NCBI RefSeq assembly: GCF_033807715.1
Contig: NC_084587.1
Span: 19,825,017-19,889,016 of the forward strand
Length of the DNA: 64,000 nucleotides
Origin: Cololabis saira
Lineage: Eukaryota; Chordata; Actinopteri; Beloniformes; Belonidae
Reading direction: 5' to 3'
The position numbers and the translations under genes are program-made. Each line of letters starts with the position of its first letter. Within the stretch, counting starts at the first letter, position 1. The notes under the pieces are model-generated. The model had not been told where the DNA came from, searched no databases, and worked only from the letters and a program-made list of their open reading frames with translations. Below, piece after piece: positions 21,166 to 33,115 of the stretch.

Positions 21166-23245
21166 AATCTGAACAGGTTGAAACAATTGTGCGTACAAAT
21201 TATATCTTAAAAAGCTATATAGAAGTATTTAACCAGTTGTATAGTAATACACATACAATTTTCCTGAGCTAGTGTAGAAGTTGTAAATCCACACACTTAT
21301 TTGAAAATGTCTATAAAATAAATACATATTAAAAAAGGAAATAAAAAAATGTCATAGCATCTAACTAAAGCAACACTGCAGCAACTCAAATGATTTCAGA
21401 TGAACATATCAAGGTATCATTTTATGTTTCCTTTTTTAAAGTGTTTTATTGCATCAATGTATGTCATCTCGATGTGCCAACAGTCCTGTTTTTAAATTGT
21501 TAAGTACAAATATATGTGCCAGGGTACTACTTTAGTATTTACTGCATACTGTTAATATTTTTTCTATATTTTCTATATTCCAAATTTGGATAAAAGTATT
21601 GTCCAATCTTCTTTTTGGAGATGCTGTCGTTGTTTTACACTTGATATCATGACAAAGCAGGATTACTTTCAGTGCGCTTGATTACCTCGCTAAGACAACT
21701 AACTATTCTCAATATATCAATACTTCTGTAAAAATGTCAACATTCCTGCAGCTGAACATTTTATTGCAGCCAGCATTCTGCATGTGGTATGAATTTTGAA
21801 TAGTGAGTGGTTTGAAACGGAAACTGTGAGACTGGTGGATGTGATGACGGTGTAATCTACAGCGACAGGTGAAGTACTCTGTTACTCTTGGCTGTTAGCT
21901 TTGGTAAATGTAGCCGCCATCCTCTGACCCCAATGGGATATGACATTTGGATCCTCCGTGTCTTTTTCCCTCACCGCCTCATCTTGTAGTCTCAGCTCTC
22001 GGCCCGTTCACCAACAATGCTCGTGGTGTTTGCGTGATCAGAGGTGGCAGCCATGAGTTGTTGATGTTTTTTTGTTTTCACAAAAGGGTCCACTGGATCA
22101 CTTGATCAGACTTACTGGGTGGATGTATGAGTGAAGCGGTGCTGCAGCTGATTGATGGATGAACAGATGATGAATGGGGGCTGATGCAGGGATGACAGGT
22201 TAGTAGATAGATTCAAAGATGACTGATTCACGGTAGATAAGTGAATGAAGGCCTCTTCAAAGATGAAGCGGGTTCTTAATTTCTTTTTATCCTGATGACA
22301 TTTTTGTTCCTTGGTTTTGATGAGCTTTTAAAGATCATCCATGCAACACGTTTGAACTATGACGGTTTAATTTTTGTTGTTAATTATCAATGAAGGCATT
22401 TGGGTCATTTGGTTACAGTGAAGGATAAATGAATAGGGTTTGTTGCAGAAACATGGAAGTAGTGCATAATTCATAGCCATAAAACGTCTTTAATACAGAA
22501 TTAAAAGATGAAAAAACAGAATATTCAGCCAGAGTTGTTTCTTTATCTCTTGAAAAAGCTGCAGAGAAAATGTGAAACTACGGGGATGTGGTCATGGATT
22601 TAAGGAATTTTGTCTTGCCTTAGATTATAATCACTTCAATTTCTTTTTACTGTATGCGCTAGACGGTTGCACTGTGTTTATACGAAAATATGAGGCAGGA
22701 TCAAAATGTATGTGTTAAAGTAATGTTTGCAAGAGGTCTGGGCCGACGTTTGGATTTATAGTTGCATATGCAGCCTTGATTGGCTGGCACCTGCACTGCC
22801 TCTTTAAAAGTTGTTGGGGTTTTTTTCTGTAGTTTTTTTTCAGCAATCTGTGGCAATCAATGCTAATGAAGTGAAGTGATGGAACCACAAGTCAGTTCAG
22901 CAAAGCACCCTATTTGAGGTGAAAAAGAACAGACCGTTGCAGCCAGAAAGTCAAGAACTACATGCTCATACTGCACGTGGGTTGTACGAGATTAGAGCGT
23001 GATAATTCAACACAGTTTTACTGCATTTTTATCAAACTGACAAGAAACATCAGCTATCGTTTCATGTCCTCTAACATGTCTTTCTGTATCGTGTATGTCT
23101 TAAAATACTTACAAATGACGCAGTTATATAAATGCATTCCCAGAAGTTTTAGTGGTTGAAATGGAGCTGAACATATCAACATAAGCCAGTAGCCAGAATG
23201 TCCTACTCTCGGTTAGCTTTGGGCGTTGCATAAGTGCATAAAACT
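21166..23245. other. Unique sequence, no gene recognised
   Basis: A weakly GATG/GATGA-rich stretch lies at about 22120-22260. Otherwise nothing recognisable; frames do not exceed 65 codons. Confidence 0.5.
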
Positions 23246-23249
23246 ACTA

Positions 23250-23432
23250 CTGTCATATAGCAGACACTTTTATCGAAAGCGACTTACACCTGAGACACAG
23301 ACACCATTAATTAGGGTTAAGGCTTTGCTCAGGGGCCCAAGGTGGTTCATCTTGGTTGCCATTCCGGGGCTTGAACCTGGATCCAGACCCAAGCCCACCT
23401 CTGAAGCCACTAGACTACCACCCCCGCTCGGG
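23250..23432 (-). mobile_element. tRNA-derived SINE, minus strand
   Basis: On the minus strand it reads ggtggtagtctagtggcttc (A-box-like), then ggttcaagccccgg (B box), and ends gtaagtcgctttcgataaaa gtgtctgct. The tail closely resembles the 3' end of the LINE fragment at 33065-33110, its probable mobilising partner. The 112- and 102-codon frames crossing it are not genes. Confidence 0.8.
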
Positions 23433-23689
23433 GTGGTAACTACAAAACCAATCAAAAAGAAAGGCAAGAATAGATGTATTGTTAAATACCTATATTTCAA
23501 AAATGTCTCATTAAAACACAAAATAATTTTGGTTTTTGTACCTTTTTGGCCGTGGATATGGTGAGAGGGAAATGACAAATAGTAGCTGTTTTAATTTGAA
23601 GAACCATAAAGACAGGCAGCAGACTGTTTTTGGACATAATGATGGAGAGGCACAAAAATAATGGAAGAGCAGGATGAGATCCCAGAAAA

Positions 23690-23930
23690 TGTAAAAAAAA
23701 GTCCATCATGGGGCCACATAAAGACAAACAACCACACACACTTGCATTTACTCCAGTGGGTAATTAAAAATCATCAAATAAGTAAAAACACATCTGGAGT
23801 GTGGGAGGAAGTCGATGTACTCGGAGAAAACTCATGCACGTGCGAGGAAAACATGCAAACTTCAGAGTGACCCCTGCTGAGAGTCAAACTGGGAACCTTC
23901 TTGATGTGAGACCACAATGCTAACCAGGAA
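23690..23930 (-). mobile_element. SINE with tRNA-like head, minus strand
   Basis: Read on the minus strand: tggttagcattgtgg (A box region), ggttcccagtttgactctca (B box region), then a body whose plus-strand words are gagtgtgggaggaagtcg and actcggagaaaactcatgca. This family (also at 2098-2250 and 63060-63250) is very common in fish. The left (3') part is degenerate and no GATG tail is visible. Confidence 0.75.
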
Positions 23931-24094
23931 GAAATGATGCTGCTCAATCAGTCGTCAACTCACAATTTTTCTTCTTATTTTTCTTCTCCACCTTTTTAGC
24001 ACTGTACATTATTATTGCAATATCGAATTATAAAGTTAAATTAAAGCTGCAAGCAGCAATGAACGGGCCCTCGCACCCATGGCCCCCCCATAAG

Positions 24095-24420
24095 CATATC
24101 AGAAATGACACCACCCACGACTCTCTATGTCAAACCATTCAAAAGTTATGGCAGAAAATAGGAACTATGAAATCTCGACCAATCAGAAGAAGGGGCGGGG
24201 CTAATTTGCACCAATTATGGTAGAGTACTCAAAACCGAGTCAGATGACACCACCCACGACTCTATGTCAAACCATTCAAAAGTTATTAGAGAAAATCGGA
24301 AGTATTACATATCAACCAATCAGAAGAAGGGGCGGGGCTAATTCATGCCATAGAAGGTCAAGTACTCAAAACCGAGTCCGATGACACCACCCACGAGTCT
24401 TTATGTCAAACTATTCAAAA
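24095..24420 (+). repeat. Three tandem units of about 140 bp
   Basis: Each unit carries gatgacaccacccacga, ctatgtcaaac, attcaaaagttat and, in the first two, aaccaatcagaagaaggggc (imperfectly repeated with cgaccaatcag). The third unit is truncated before the caatcag word. Confidence 0.85.
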
Positions 24421-24434
24421 GTTATGGCAGAGAA

Positions 24435-24548
24435 ACGTTTTCTAGGGGGCGCTGTTGAGCCATTTTGCCACGTCCATTAATGCAAACCATGAAATATCAA
24501 ATTTATCGCCAGGCCTGGCTTGCGTGCAAAATTTGGTGACTTTTGGGG
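24435..24548 (+). repeat. 110-bp direct repeat, first copy (second at 24894-25006)
   Basis: Both copies run from gttttcta(g/t)ggggcgctg through gagccattttgccacg and gcaaaatttggtgac to tttgggg with few differences. They lie in the same orientation 459 bp apart. Confidence 0.9.
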
Positions 24549-25042
24549 AACTATCAAATATGAACCAATCAGATGAAGGGGGGGCGCGCTTTTTGGCGTC
24601 TAGCGTCGCTTTTGAAAGAGAAAAGTAATGCACGTCGTCGCAGGATGGAGACGCACATTTTGATGTATAACACACCTTGGTGAACGTTACGGTTCGGGCC
24701 GTATTAACTGCCAAAGGAATGGCATAAATTGTGCCAAAATTACGCGATTAATTCAAAATGTTCAAAATGGCCGACTTCCTGTTGGGTTTCGGCCATGGCG
24801 CCAAGAGACTTTTCTTTAAGTTGCGACATGATACAGGTGTGTACCGATTTTCGTGCATGTACGTCAAACCGTATTGTGGGGCTTGAGGCACAAAGTTTTC
24901 TATGGGGCGCTGTTGAGCCATTTTGCCACGCCCATTAATGCAAACCATTAAATATCAAATTCTTCGCCATGCCTGGCTTACGTGCAAAATTTGGTGACCT
25001 TTGGGGCACGTTTAGGGGGGCAAAAAGGCCCTCCTTTCGTCA

Positions 25043-25155
<113 letters not shown>

Positions 25156-25200
25156 ATAAAAATTCCTACAGATACAATAGGGCCTTCGCACTGTAAAATG

Positions 25201-25899
25201 AAGCTCTACTGGAAAGTAGTGACTGGAAAAACATTCACAATGAACTTCCTGTAGAGTAAAACACAGCTGTCTCCAGCAGAGCCACAGTCTCCTCTGACGC
25301 GTGCTTGGTTTAAAGATGCTTCCTGTGCAAATTATTTGCAGTTTGGTGGTTCATGCTTGAGATTGATTGGTTCCAACATCCACGCAAACTCTGCATTAAC
25401 TTTTCTTTCCCAATATGAATTGCCAAGCCGTCTGTGATTTCTTTCCAGCAGTGTCTTGTCTTGTCAAAAAGGGATGATGTCAGAAAAATGAGGCAGCTAA
25501 AGAGATAAACATTGTTTCACTCCTTGCTTTTCTTACAAATGGTAAGAGTAGTCTACTCAGCATTACATACTGCAAAACCAAACCATTTCAACATTTCTGA
25601 GGTAACGTAACCACCTTTCCTTGGTATCTTCTTGGCCATTGTCTGCCACTTCTCAAACTTGTTGCTCAGTGTCACAACTTTAATGGAATCAGATTTGTGT
25701 AAACATGATCAAACAGAACTGATCTTATACAAACAATGATTTATGAAACCCATTGTGCCACTGTATTGGGTATTTATTTTACTGACATTGTGACATTCTC
25801 CCTAACCAAACCTTTGCTCTGACTGACTTATTTTTATTTTTCTATTTTTCTATTTGAGCTGCCTGACTTCCAGTCTGCAGTTTTAGCATTTTCTTACCC
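25201..25899. other. Mostly unique; possible 5' part of a Tc1 fossil
   Basis: No clear gene. The 25605-25690 stretch may belong to the Tc1-like copy that follows, but the match is too weak to claim. Confidence 0.35.
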
Positions 25900-26480
25900 T
25901 TCCTTTGTCGATCCCATTGGGTGGTGAGTTTCTGAGTGACAGATTTGTGCCCTGGATGGATGCGTGGGAATACTCTGAATTGCTGAATTACCAAAACAGT
26001 CCGTTTCATCACAATCACCTCATACCCAGTGTCAAGCACGGCATTGGAGGAGTGATGATTTGGGACTGTTTGTGTAGGACTTTGTGGTGGTGTTATGCTG
26101 TGATATACTTGAAATATCAGGCTATAGAATGTTGTTTAAATATATTAAAGGGTGATTGACATTCCCAGTACCTCTTGAAACAAATAAATGCAGTTTAAGT
26201 GCTGCATGAGTTCACTCAGCCAGATAAGTGATAAAGGTGAATGCTCCCTGATCAAAACAAAAGACTGATCCGAAGTATACCAGTAAATCTACATCAGAAA
26301 GGCTGAGAAACTGGAGAAATAAGGTTTTGGAAGACCTCAGCGCGACTGAAATGCTGTGCTGGGATCTTATGAGATCTGTGCATAAACAAATGCACACATT
26401 CAATGAACTGAAGTAGTGTTGTAAAGAAATACTCCAATGTGATGCGAGAAACCGATAAAGTCATAGTTATCGCTTGCCTA
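25900..26480 (+). mobile_element. Tc1/mariner-like transposase fossil
   Basis: A frame at 25905-26159 holds PSVKHGIGGVMIWDCL, the counterpart of the VKHGGGGVMIWGCF block of Tc1 transposases. Further on, in another frame, 26265-26460 reads DPKYTSKSTSE, then VLEDLSATEMLCWDL and HKQMH..FNELK, matching the region of the second Asp and the Glu of the DD34E triad. A stop follows NELK and frames shift repeatedly, so it is dead. No terminal repeats were located. Confidence 0.75.
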
Positions 26481-26489
26481 ATTCCTCAG

Positions 26490-28414
26490 CGATTACTCAG
26501 AGACTGCCAGACTGCGACAGGTGTTGAAATGATGTGGAGAAATGTCACCTGCCGCCAAGAAACCGACAACCCTAATCAATCCATTAATTTAGCTGTCAAT
26601 CAATAGTCTTGCACCTCTCTTTTTCTGTTTCAGATTCTTTTCCAGGACTGCGTGTGAAAAGGACATTCAGGAGGACCCTAAAAGCAACCTCCTCCACATT
26701 CATCAATTAGCGCACTACGGGGAAGGTTGTGTCTGTCAGGAGGAGCAGATGGCGTGAGTGCGTCTGTCTGTGTGTGTGAGTAGGAGAGCGTGAAGGTGTT
26801 TGTCAGAAACAGAGAAAGGTGACGACACAGCCACAGACAGAACTGTATGAGATAGAGACGTACAGATGTGTGAGGGAGATACGTACAGGTGTGCTACGCA
26901 AGGAGAAGATTTAGAAAGGGCTGGTGCGCGTCCCGCTGTCTTTGCCGTGTCTCGGTGATGGCTGCAGGATAACTAATCAATCTATACCTGCCTTGCAGGA
27001 AGGGAGAGAAAAACAGTCAGACAAGATTAGTGGAGAGGGAGATCATCTCCGCTCGGTGCATCGTGGCTTCTCTGCAGCTCCTGTTAAGTCTGTGTCCTTT
27101 ACATATCGCCCACATGCTCTGGTTGAATAAGAACTGACTGACCTGAGGGGGTAAAAAAAAACAATCGAAGTCGGCTTTTATTGCAGCTGTACCCATGACT
27201 TACAATATCACAAAAGATCTGGACCTCAGTCAGGATTCTAGAACGCAAACAGTATATTTTCCAAGTTGAGTAAAATAAATGTGACAAAGCTTGTCGCGTG
27301 ACCTCATCGTTAAATGAAAAAAATATATTTAGTAAAAAGAAACAATGCACAGTTTTTATGCAACAAGGTTTTCAGAGAGCTCCAACTAAACAGCCCCAGA
27401 ATCCAATTATCTTCGCCCAAACTTTTACAACTTTATAAATCCACTTTTCTCCAAAATGTTGCTCGTGCAAATCTTGCAGCTTCCTTCAGTAAAGGGGATT
27501 TTTCTTCTCTTCTCCCTCCTGCTCTTAACTGTGTACCAGCGGTTCTAGGGGCTGTCATATTGCATCAGCGCTCTGCTGATTACTTCCACCTTGTCTCCCT
27601 CGTCAGGAAATGATTCTGACACGCACTCACACCCAGCTTTCTCCGCATCAATATGCGTGCGATGGAAAAACTGCAGACAGTAAATAAATAATGAAATAGG
27701 AGCTAGGGAGGAGGACGATGGGCTGGGGCTCTGTGTGGCAATCTCTCGCCGTTTCTTTCTCTGTCCTCCGTATCTGTGAGAGACTCAGTGTGGGAAAGTG
27801 GAATGTGAAACCGTTTGTAATTGCGTGCAGTCTCACAACCTGTACACGCTTAAAAATAGGAATCAAAATTTGGATTATATGAGCAAAAACGATTTAATTC
27901 CTTAAAAAGGGTTGGCAGAATGACATAAATCATTTTAGGGTGACAGTTAGCTTGAAACTGACACATAAATTGAATTCATTTGGTTTTTGACGCTTTAAAT
28001 AGAGGACATTTACTCCAAATCATTGAGCTCCTTCTTTTCTTTCATTTTTTTCAAACAAATTTCAAATGAAATGAACAAATGACAGGTATTTATTTTTTAT
28101 TTATTTATTACAGTTTATTAGCTCATCTTCAGAATAGGATATGCAAATCTCCTCTCTACTTAGTAGCAATAGTGCAGTTATGGACAATTTTCAGTCTCAA
28201 AAGAGGTTATCGCGGAGACTCGAGCCAAGGGTTTAATTCTCTAGATAGCATTTGTTAACTCTTCATACTCTGTAATCTCTTCCTGTTATTGATGTTGTGT
28301 TATTGTCACACCGCTAATGTTTTTCATTTGCTAAGAGTTTTGGTTACACGTGGGAACTGTATGCAAACATAGATCATATTAGGACTGGACAAACCTCCTC
28401 TGACATCACAAATG
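26490..28414. other. Unique sequence, no gene recognised
   Basis: TG/GA-rich around 26755-26890, with no clear repeat. The 99-codon frame at 27314-27613 has no family I know. Confidence 0.45.
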
Positions 28415-28570
28415 GACTGCAAAAACTAATTTCTACAAAAGAAAGGGGAAAAAAAGATGCATTTAAAATACATTTAGAAGAATATTTTAGACCTCTAGTC
28501 AATAAAATGTTTTCTTACCCCATTGGCAAAGGCATTTGTGCTTGAAATAAGAACATTTTGACTAGATTTA
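28415..28570 (+). mobile_element. CACTA/EnSpm-like MITE remnant
   Basis: Begins gactgcaaaaactaatttc, comparable to the actgcaaaaactcaaaatc terminus of the element at 39828-40140 (read inverted). It holds ccccattggcaaaggcattt and gtgcttgaaataagaacatt, family words of the same group. The right end is lost. Confidence 0.5.
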
Positions 28571-30779
28571 TGGTATATAAGCCTATAAGTTAGGCTCGTA
28601 CTAGCTGGATCACCCCCACCTTCCTTCACATCGGGCAAGTTATGATTTGGGATAGCTCATGATAATTTATGATGCTAACTAATGTTGCCTTACATTAATT
28701 CTGATCAAATCTGTCAATCCGTCCTCATTTCTGATGCTGCCACTGAAATGAGATTGTAATGAGTGATGTTGGAGTTAGGCAGAACTCTGACTGAGTGGGA
28801 CCCTAGACGAGCTTATGCCGGATGACAGCAGCCTGGGAATCCCTGGGGCTTAGTCACAGCTGGACCTTCTGTTTCAAGTGTTGTTTTGGTGGCGACATCA
28901 GAAACGATTGCTCTATCAGCTTGATGAAGGTCCGACTGGGGACCAGGAGGTGGAGGTTATGTTGCAAGCCTCCTATTTTAAATGTTGCTTCAGACGCAAT
29001 ATTAAAAATGATGCAGTCTTGCAATCCGTGTGGCTTTGTCACAGCTGTGTTTTAGTGACAGGCCAGAGAATCTCAGTCAATCTGACAGGATAGCCTACCT
29101 GGAGGAGCCAGGTAGACGCCAATCCTTTAGCCAACACACGATTAGCACAGGCTGCTTGCTGCTTAGCTAAGATTCTTCCTCAGACCCTTTCAGAACAACA
29201 AACAGTTTCGGTGGTCTGCTGGTAAAACTAACAGCACAGCAAAAGATATTCTTTTTAAAATATGTATTGTTACGTTATTTACCTGTCAGGACTTTATTCA
29301 CAGCTCAGAAGCCAAGACAGTGCTAAGAACTAAATAGCTAAAGTGAAGACAGCTAGTCAGCTAGTCATAGATATTTTAAAAAAGAGGGTCAATGGAGTAT
29401 TTAAATCAGCCATCCAAGAGGCAAATCCATTAATTCCCTCTGAAACCTTTGAAATCTCTGCTGTATTTGCAAAATCCTGCTTGTGGTGTTTGTATTAGTG
29501 TCATTTGCCTCGGTGCATTTGATTTTCGGTGCAGATCGCAGGCATACGCTGTGCTAGCACCAAATGCTAGTTTGCACAATATGAACAACTAGTAGGCTTT
29601 TTAAAAGACGTATTTCTATTTAAGAGGGCATAACATTTGCAGAAGTCATATTGCTGTTGAAAGTGTAACTACTTTTGAGTGTGGTTTTTGGAGACGCCGC
29701 TGCTTCTTTCCTGAACATCCTGGCTCGCCAGGCCAACTTTTACCTCCAGAGCTGGGGTTGTCCGCTAACCGCTGTAACGCAGTGACAAGTGGAACTTTTA
29801 TTGTCTTAGGATGTGTCTGTGTGACAGTTACACTGACTTCAAAGTCAGGTTATGTTGCATTTTATACTTTGGGGTATTTATATTGGTTGTGTATTTGTGT
29901 GTGTCTGGATTTGATGTAAGATAAAAGAAAAAAATAATTTGTACCAATCTGTTGTCGGATGATTTCTTAAATCTGTACACTGTTTTTATCTTTTAGTACA
30001 GTAATTTGGCCCTCACAGTCCGCAGACTTGCAGAGATGTTAGTTGATTTAGAAACTGGGATTCTAAATCGAGAACGGGAATGAGTGTTGTAATCTCAGTT
30101 TGTGGACTGACAGGAGGTTCATGCTGCATCCTGTGAATACGTAACCCTGTGTAAGGTATAATAGGCATGTAAACTGGATGGAAGGGTTTTCCATAGATCT
30201 TATAATGTAAAGAAAAAGAAACATTTGAAACATATCCCAATTAAATTTTGATTTCACGGGTTAACTCCTTACACATTTTAAGAAACTACACTTCTGTTTT
30301 AGGTTTGACCTACTCTGTTTACCAAAGTTTGTGATGCACACCATTTGTGTTTGGTATGAAGGGATTAAGTCTGAGGTTTTGGTTCTTCCTCCAAATAATG
30401 GTGTAATCTCTCTAAACAATTAGCCTTTTTCTGCTGCTGTGATTGTCAGACTGATTATGTTCCTTACCCATTGAACCAATGTTGTAGAAAAATCGCAGCA
30501 CTCAAACCTCCCAGCCATTAACTGACGTGTAATGAACCTTACAGAAGTGAGCTTGAAACCTGACTGAAACTATGAAGCCTCATTCCTGCCTGAGTGACTC
30601 TTTAAATCTAAACTTTTTTTTACTAGTTTTAATATCTGTGAAGCTTGTGATTATTGGAGCTGTGTGTGTGTGAGATGGCTTATTTAGTTGTTCTTTAGTT
30701 GCTTCTTAAGTCTGGACCGCCTCTTGTTTTATGTTAAGATCTAGTAAAAATGTAAGCTCTAGTAAAAATGATCTAATCA
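28571..30779. other. Unique sequence with a weak internal duplication
   Basis: At 28850-29050 two blocks of about 100 bp look distantly alike (tttcaagtgttgttttggtg... and tttaaatgttgcttcagacg...), giving parallel frames with FKCCF. No gene or transposon is recognised. Confidence 0.4.
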
Positions 30780-30969
30780 TTCTAAAATTAGGCAATTACA
30801 ACCTCAGAAAAAAGCATTAAGTAACCTGTATTACCAGATCATTATTCATTCAGAAACATAAAACCAAAAAGGAAAAAATCATGTGGGCAATATTGTGTAC
30901 CCCCTTACTGTTTCCATACGATTTATGAGTCGATGTTGCAGCCTGACACTTCTAATCAGCAGCCTTTAA

Positions 30970-31258
30970 CCCCTTGATGGCTCATATATCAAATAATAAA
31001 CAGACAAATAGATTTTATGTTAAGTGTTCATGGTATATTAAAATTAATTATTATTCTGTCTTTAACAGTGTTCTGTTAAAGACATGTATGTATTTTTTTA
31101 AATATTTTTTTTTGTCTTTACATTGTACATTGAGTAATTTTATTTATTTATTTTTCAATTTTACAAATAAATATTTTTTTCTATCATTTTGATTCTGGAG
31201 GTGGTGCAGAGGTCAGAGAAGGTTATGTATAAGACAAGCCATTTCAGGCATCAAGGGG
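30970..31258. mobile_element. 289-bp MITE with TSD taa (Harbinger-like)
   Basis: The ends ccccttgatggctcatatat and, inverted, ccccttgatgcctgaaatgg begin with a 10-bp exact terminal repeat. The 3-mer taa flanks it (30967-30969 and 31259-31261), the 3-bp target size of PIF/Harbinger elements. Removing it together with one taa restores continuous Tc1-like DNA. AT-rich, non-coding. Confidence 0.75.
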
Positions 31259-31725
31259 TAAATAAATTGATCAGCAAGTGTGGAGACCTGTATAAAAGTA
31301 GATGTTTTGGCAGTGTTGCCGGCCTGGACCATGCAGGTGTGTGTTAACACGATGTCAAGAGATAAAGGCATGGTCTTTTAAATTAGAATTTTGGATTTAA
31401 CCCAGAGTCAGAACAAAATAAAAAATACTTACAGCAATACAAAAATAAAACATTCAAGACCTACAGCTCTTACTGGGCATGTTAAATGCTAATGCCCATC
31501 ACAGCACAATCAGAAGAAGACTGAACAAGTGTGGCTTGTTTGGAGGGATTTCCAAGAGAAAGCCTCTTCTGTATTAAAAGAAAATGGAAACATGATTGTG
31601 GTTTGCAAAACTGCATTTGAACAAATCACAAGACTTCTGGAACAATAAATGGTGTTGTTTGGTCTTAATGCTAAGCATCATCTTTGGTCAAAACCAAACA
31701 CAGCACTTCAGAAACACCTCATACT

Positions 31726-32259
31726 CAGAGGCGATTCTAGGGTCTGTTGGGGCCCTAGGCAAAAATTTCTAGGGGGCCCCTCAAACCAGCGTTCATCACC
31801 GTTATGTTATAATAAACTGACACCAACGAAAACTTTATGAAATTTATATTTTTTTACACACTGCTAATTTACACACACGACACTGTGTGTAGTTTTTTTT
31901 TTTTTTTTTTGATACTGCGTACAGGTGGATGGCCGTGATCATGGGAATGACAACATGGGGCCCCTTAAGGGAGGTTTCTTACTGGCTACTGAGATGTCAT
32001 TGATAATTGCCTTATGTTTGTTTAAGGAGGAGGATGTGGTCATTGCGGTTACCACATTTTGAGATCTGTACAGTACAGTAACAGCCTTCAATACTTTTTT
32101 AGTCCTCAAAACCCCTGATAGGAAACACTTAAAATAATAAATAAAAGTAATTATTAAAAAAAAAATTTTTTTTTTTTTTTTTTTGGGCCTCATGGGCCCC
32201 CCAACAACTCGGGGCCCCAAGCAGTTGCCTGCCTTGCCTGTTCACAAGCTGCGCCCCTG
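31726..32259. mobile_element. hAT-type MITE, 534 bp, TSD ctcatact
   Basis: Starts cagaggcgattctagg and ends, inverted, caggggcgcagcttgtga. The exact 8-mer ctcatact lies at 31718-31725 and 32260-32267. Subterminal ggggccctaggcaa and ggcaactgcttggggcccc words are inverted-repeat-like. T runs occur at about 31892-31910 and 32166-32184. It splits a Tc1-like fossil. The 93-codon minus frame inside is not credible. Confidence 0.9.
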
Positions 32260-32440
32260 CTCATACTACTATGAAGCAAGGAAGGGTTTGTTTGTACCCG
32301 CAAGACTTGTGCACCTTGGAGACTTTGAATTGACCAGGAACTCCTCTGTGTACCGGAGTACAGTATGTAGAGGCCAATATGGCCGTCTGTCTGACAATTA
32401 AAGCTTGGTTAAAACTGAGTCATGCAACAGAAAATGTATC

Positions 32441-32795
32441 TAAATAACTCTATCAAATATCCATAAGAATCCTTGAGAACCTGGTGCCCAGAGTCAGGAC
32501 TAAACAAGATGAAGCTGCGTTTCAGTTTTATACACCTAAAATCTGAGACAGTCTTCCAGATGTGAGACAGGCCTCAACTCTGACAATGTTCAAATCCAGG
32601 CTGAAAACAGATCTATTTAGCCGTGCATATGACAACTGAAAGGGTTTTATCTATCGTTAAATTAAGTCATTAACTGATTATTATTTTTGTTTTATAGGAT
32701 GATTTTATTTGCCTCTTGTGATTTTATGTAGCTGTAAGGCACTTTGAATTGCCTTGTGTATGAAATGTGGTCTACAAATAAACTTGCTATGCCTT
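32441..32795 (+). mobile_element. L2-type LINE 3' end
   Basis: Translated in frame it has a DSLPDVRQASTLTMFKSRLK-like block ending ...KTDLFSRAYDN and a stop, the usual C-terminus of L2/Rex1-clade fish LINEs. The 3' UTR ends in ggcactttgaattgccttgt and ctacaaataaacttgctatg. 5' truncated; a stop precedes the DSLPD block. Confidence 0.8.
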
Positions 32796-32799
32796 GGTT

Positions 32800-33115
32800 G
32801 AATTCAATCATTTTCGTTTCTTTGTGGGAGCTGCATGGTTTTTCAATAGTGGAACAAGCTACCAGTGGCTACAAGAGCAAGATCATCCCTCTTTACGGTC
32901 AAGAAGCTCTTAAGAACTCTTCTCTCCCCAGAGGACCTCTTGTCGTATTATGCTGTCACTTTGACTTCCTAACCTGCACCTGAATGCCATCTTAACTGTA
33001 CTTACCTGAATGCTGTCTAGAATGCACTTACTCCACAATTTACTGTGTTTACTGTGGCTTGTTTGTTTGTTATCTGTCATAAGTCACTTTAGATAATATA
33101 ATCTACTAAATGTAA
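32800..33115 (+). mobile_element. Second LINE 3' end, SINE-partner tail
   Basis: The frame has WNKLPVATRAR-like sequence followed by LYGQEALKNSSLPRGPL, a diverged LINE C-terminus. The 3' end, cataagtcactttagataat then atctactaaatgtaatgtta, parallels the tail of the SINE at 23250-23432. It directly follows the L2-type fragment. Confidence 0.7.

Larger units (their letters stand above)
30780..32440 (+). mobile_element. Tc1/mariner-like fossil carrying two nested elements
   Basis: Several blocks follow the order of a fish Tc1-like element: 5' region (ttactgtttccatacg at about 30905; aattgatcagcaagtgtgga at 31266), promoter/5' leader (tataaaagtagatgttttgg, catgcaggtgtgtgttaaca), then coding blocks (ctgaacaagtgtggcttgtt, acaagacttctggaacaata, gtcaaaaccaaacacagcac) and, after the hAT, tgaattgaccaggaactcct and gacaattaaagcttggtt. 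Stops and shifts disable it. A 289-bp MITE and a 534-bp hAT interrupt it, and a LINE 3' end follows where the element should continue. Confidence 0.8.

Noticed and set aside
23226..23578. 112- and 102-codon frames
   Set aside because: They lie on a tRNA-derived SINE on the opposite strand.
24095..25006. Regularly spaced repeats considered as a CRISPR-like array
   Set aside because: Units are about 110-140 bp, diverged and part of a eukaryotic dispersed element; there are no short identical repeats with unique spacers.
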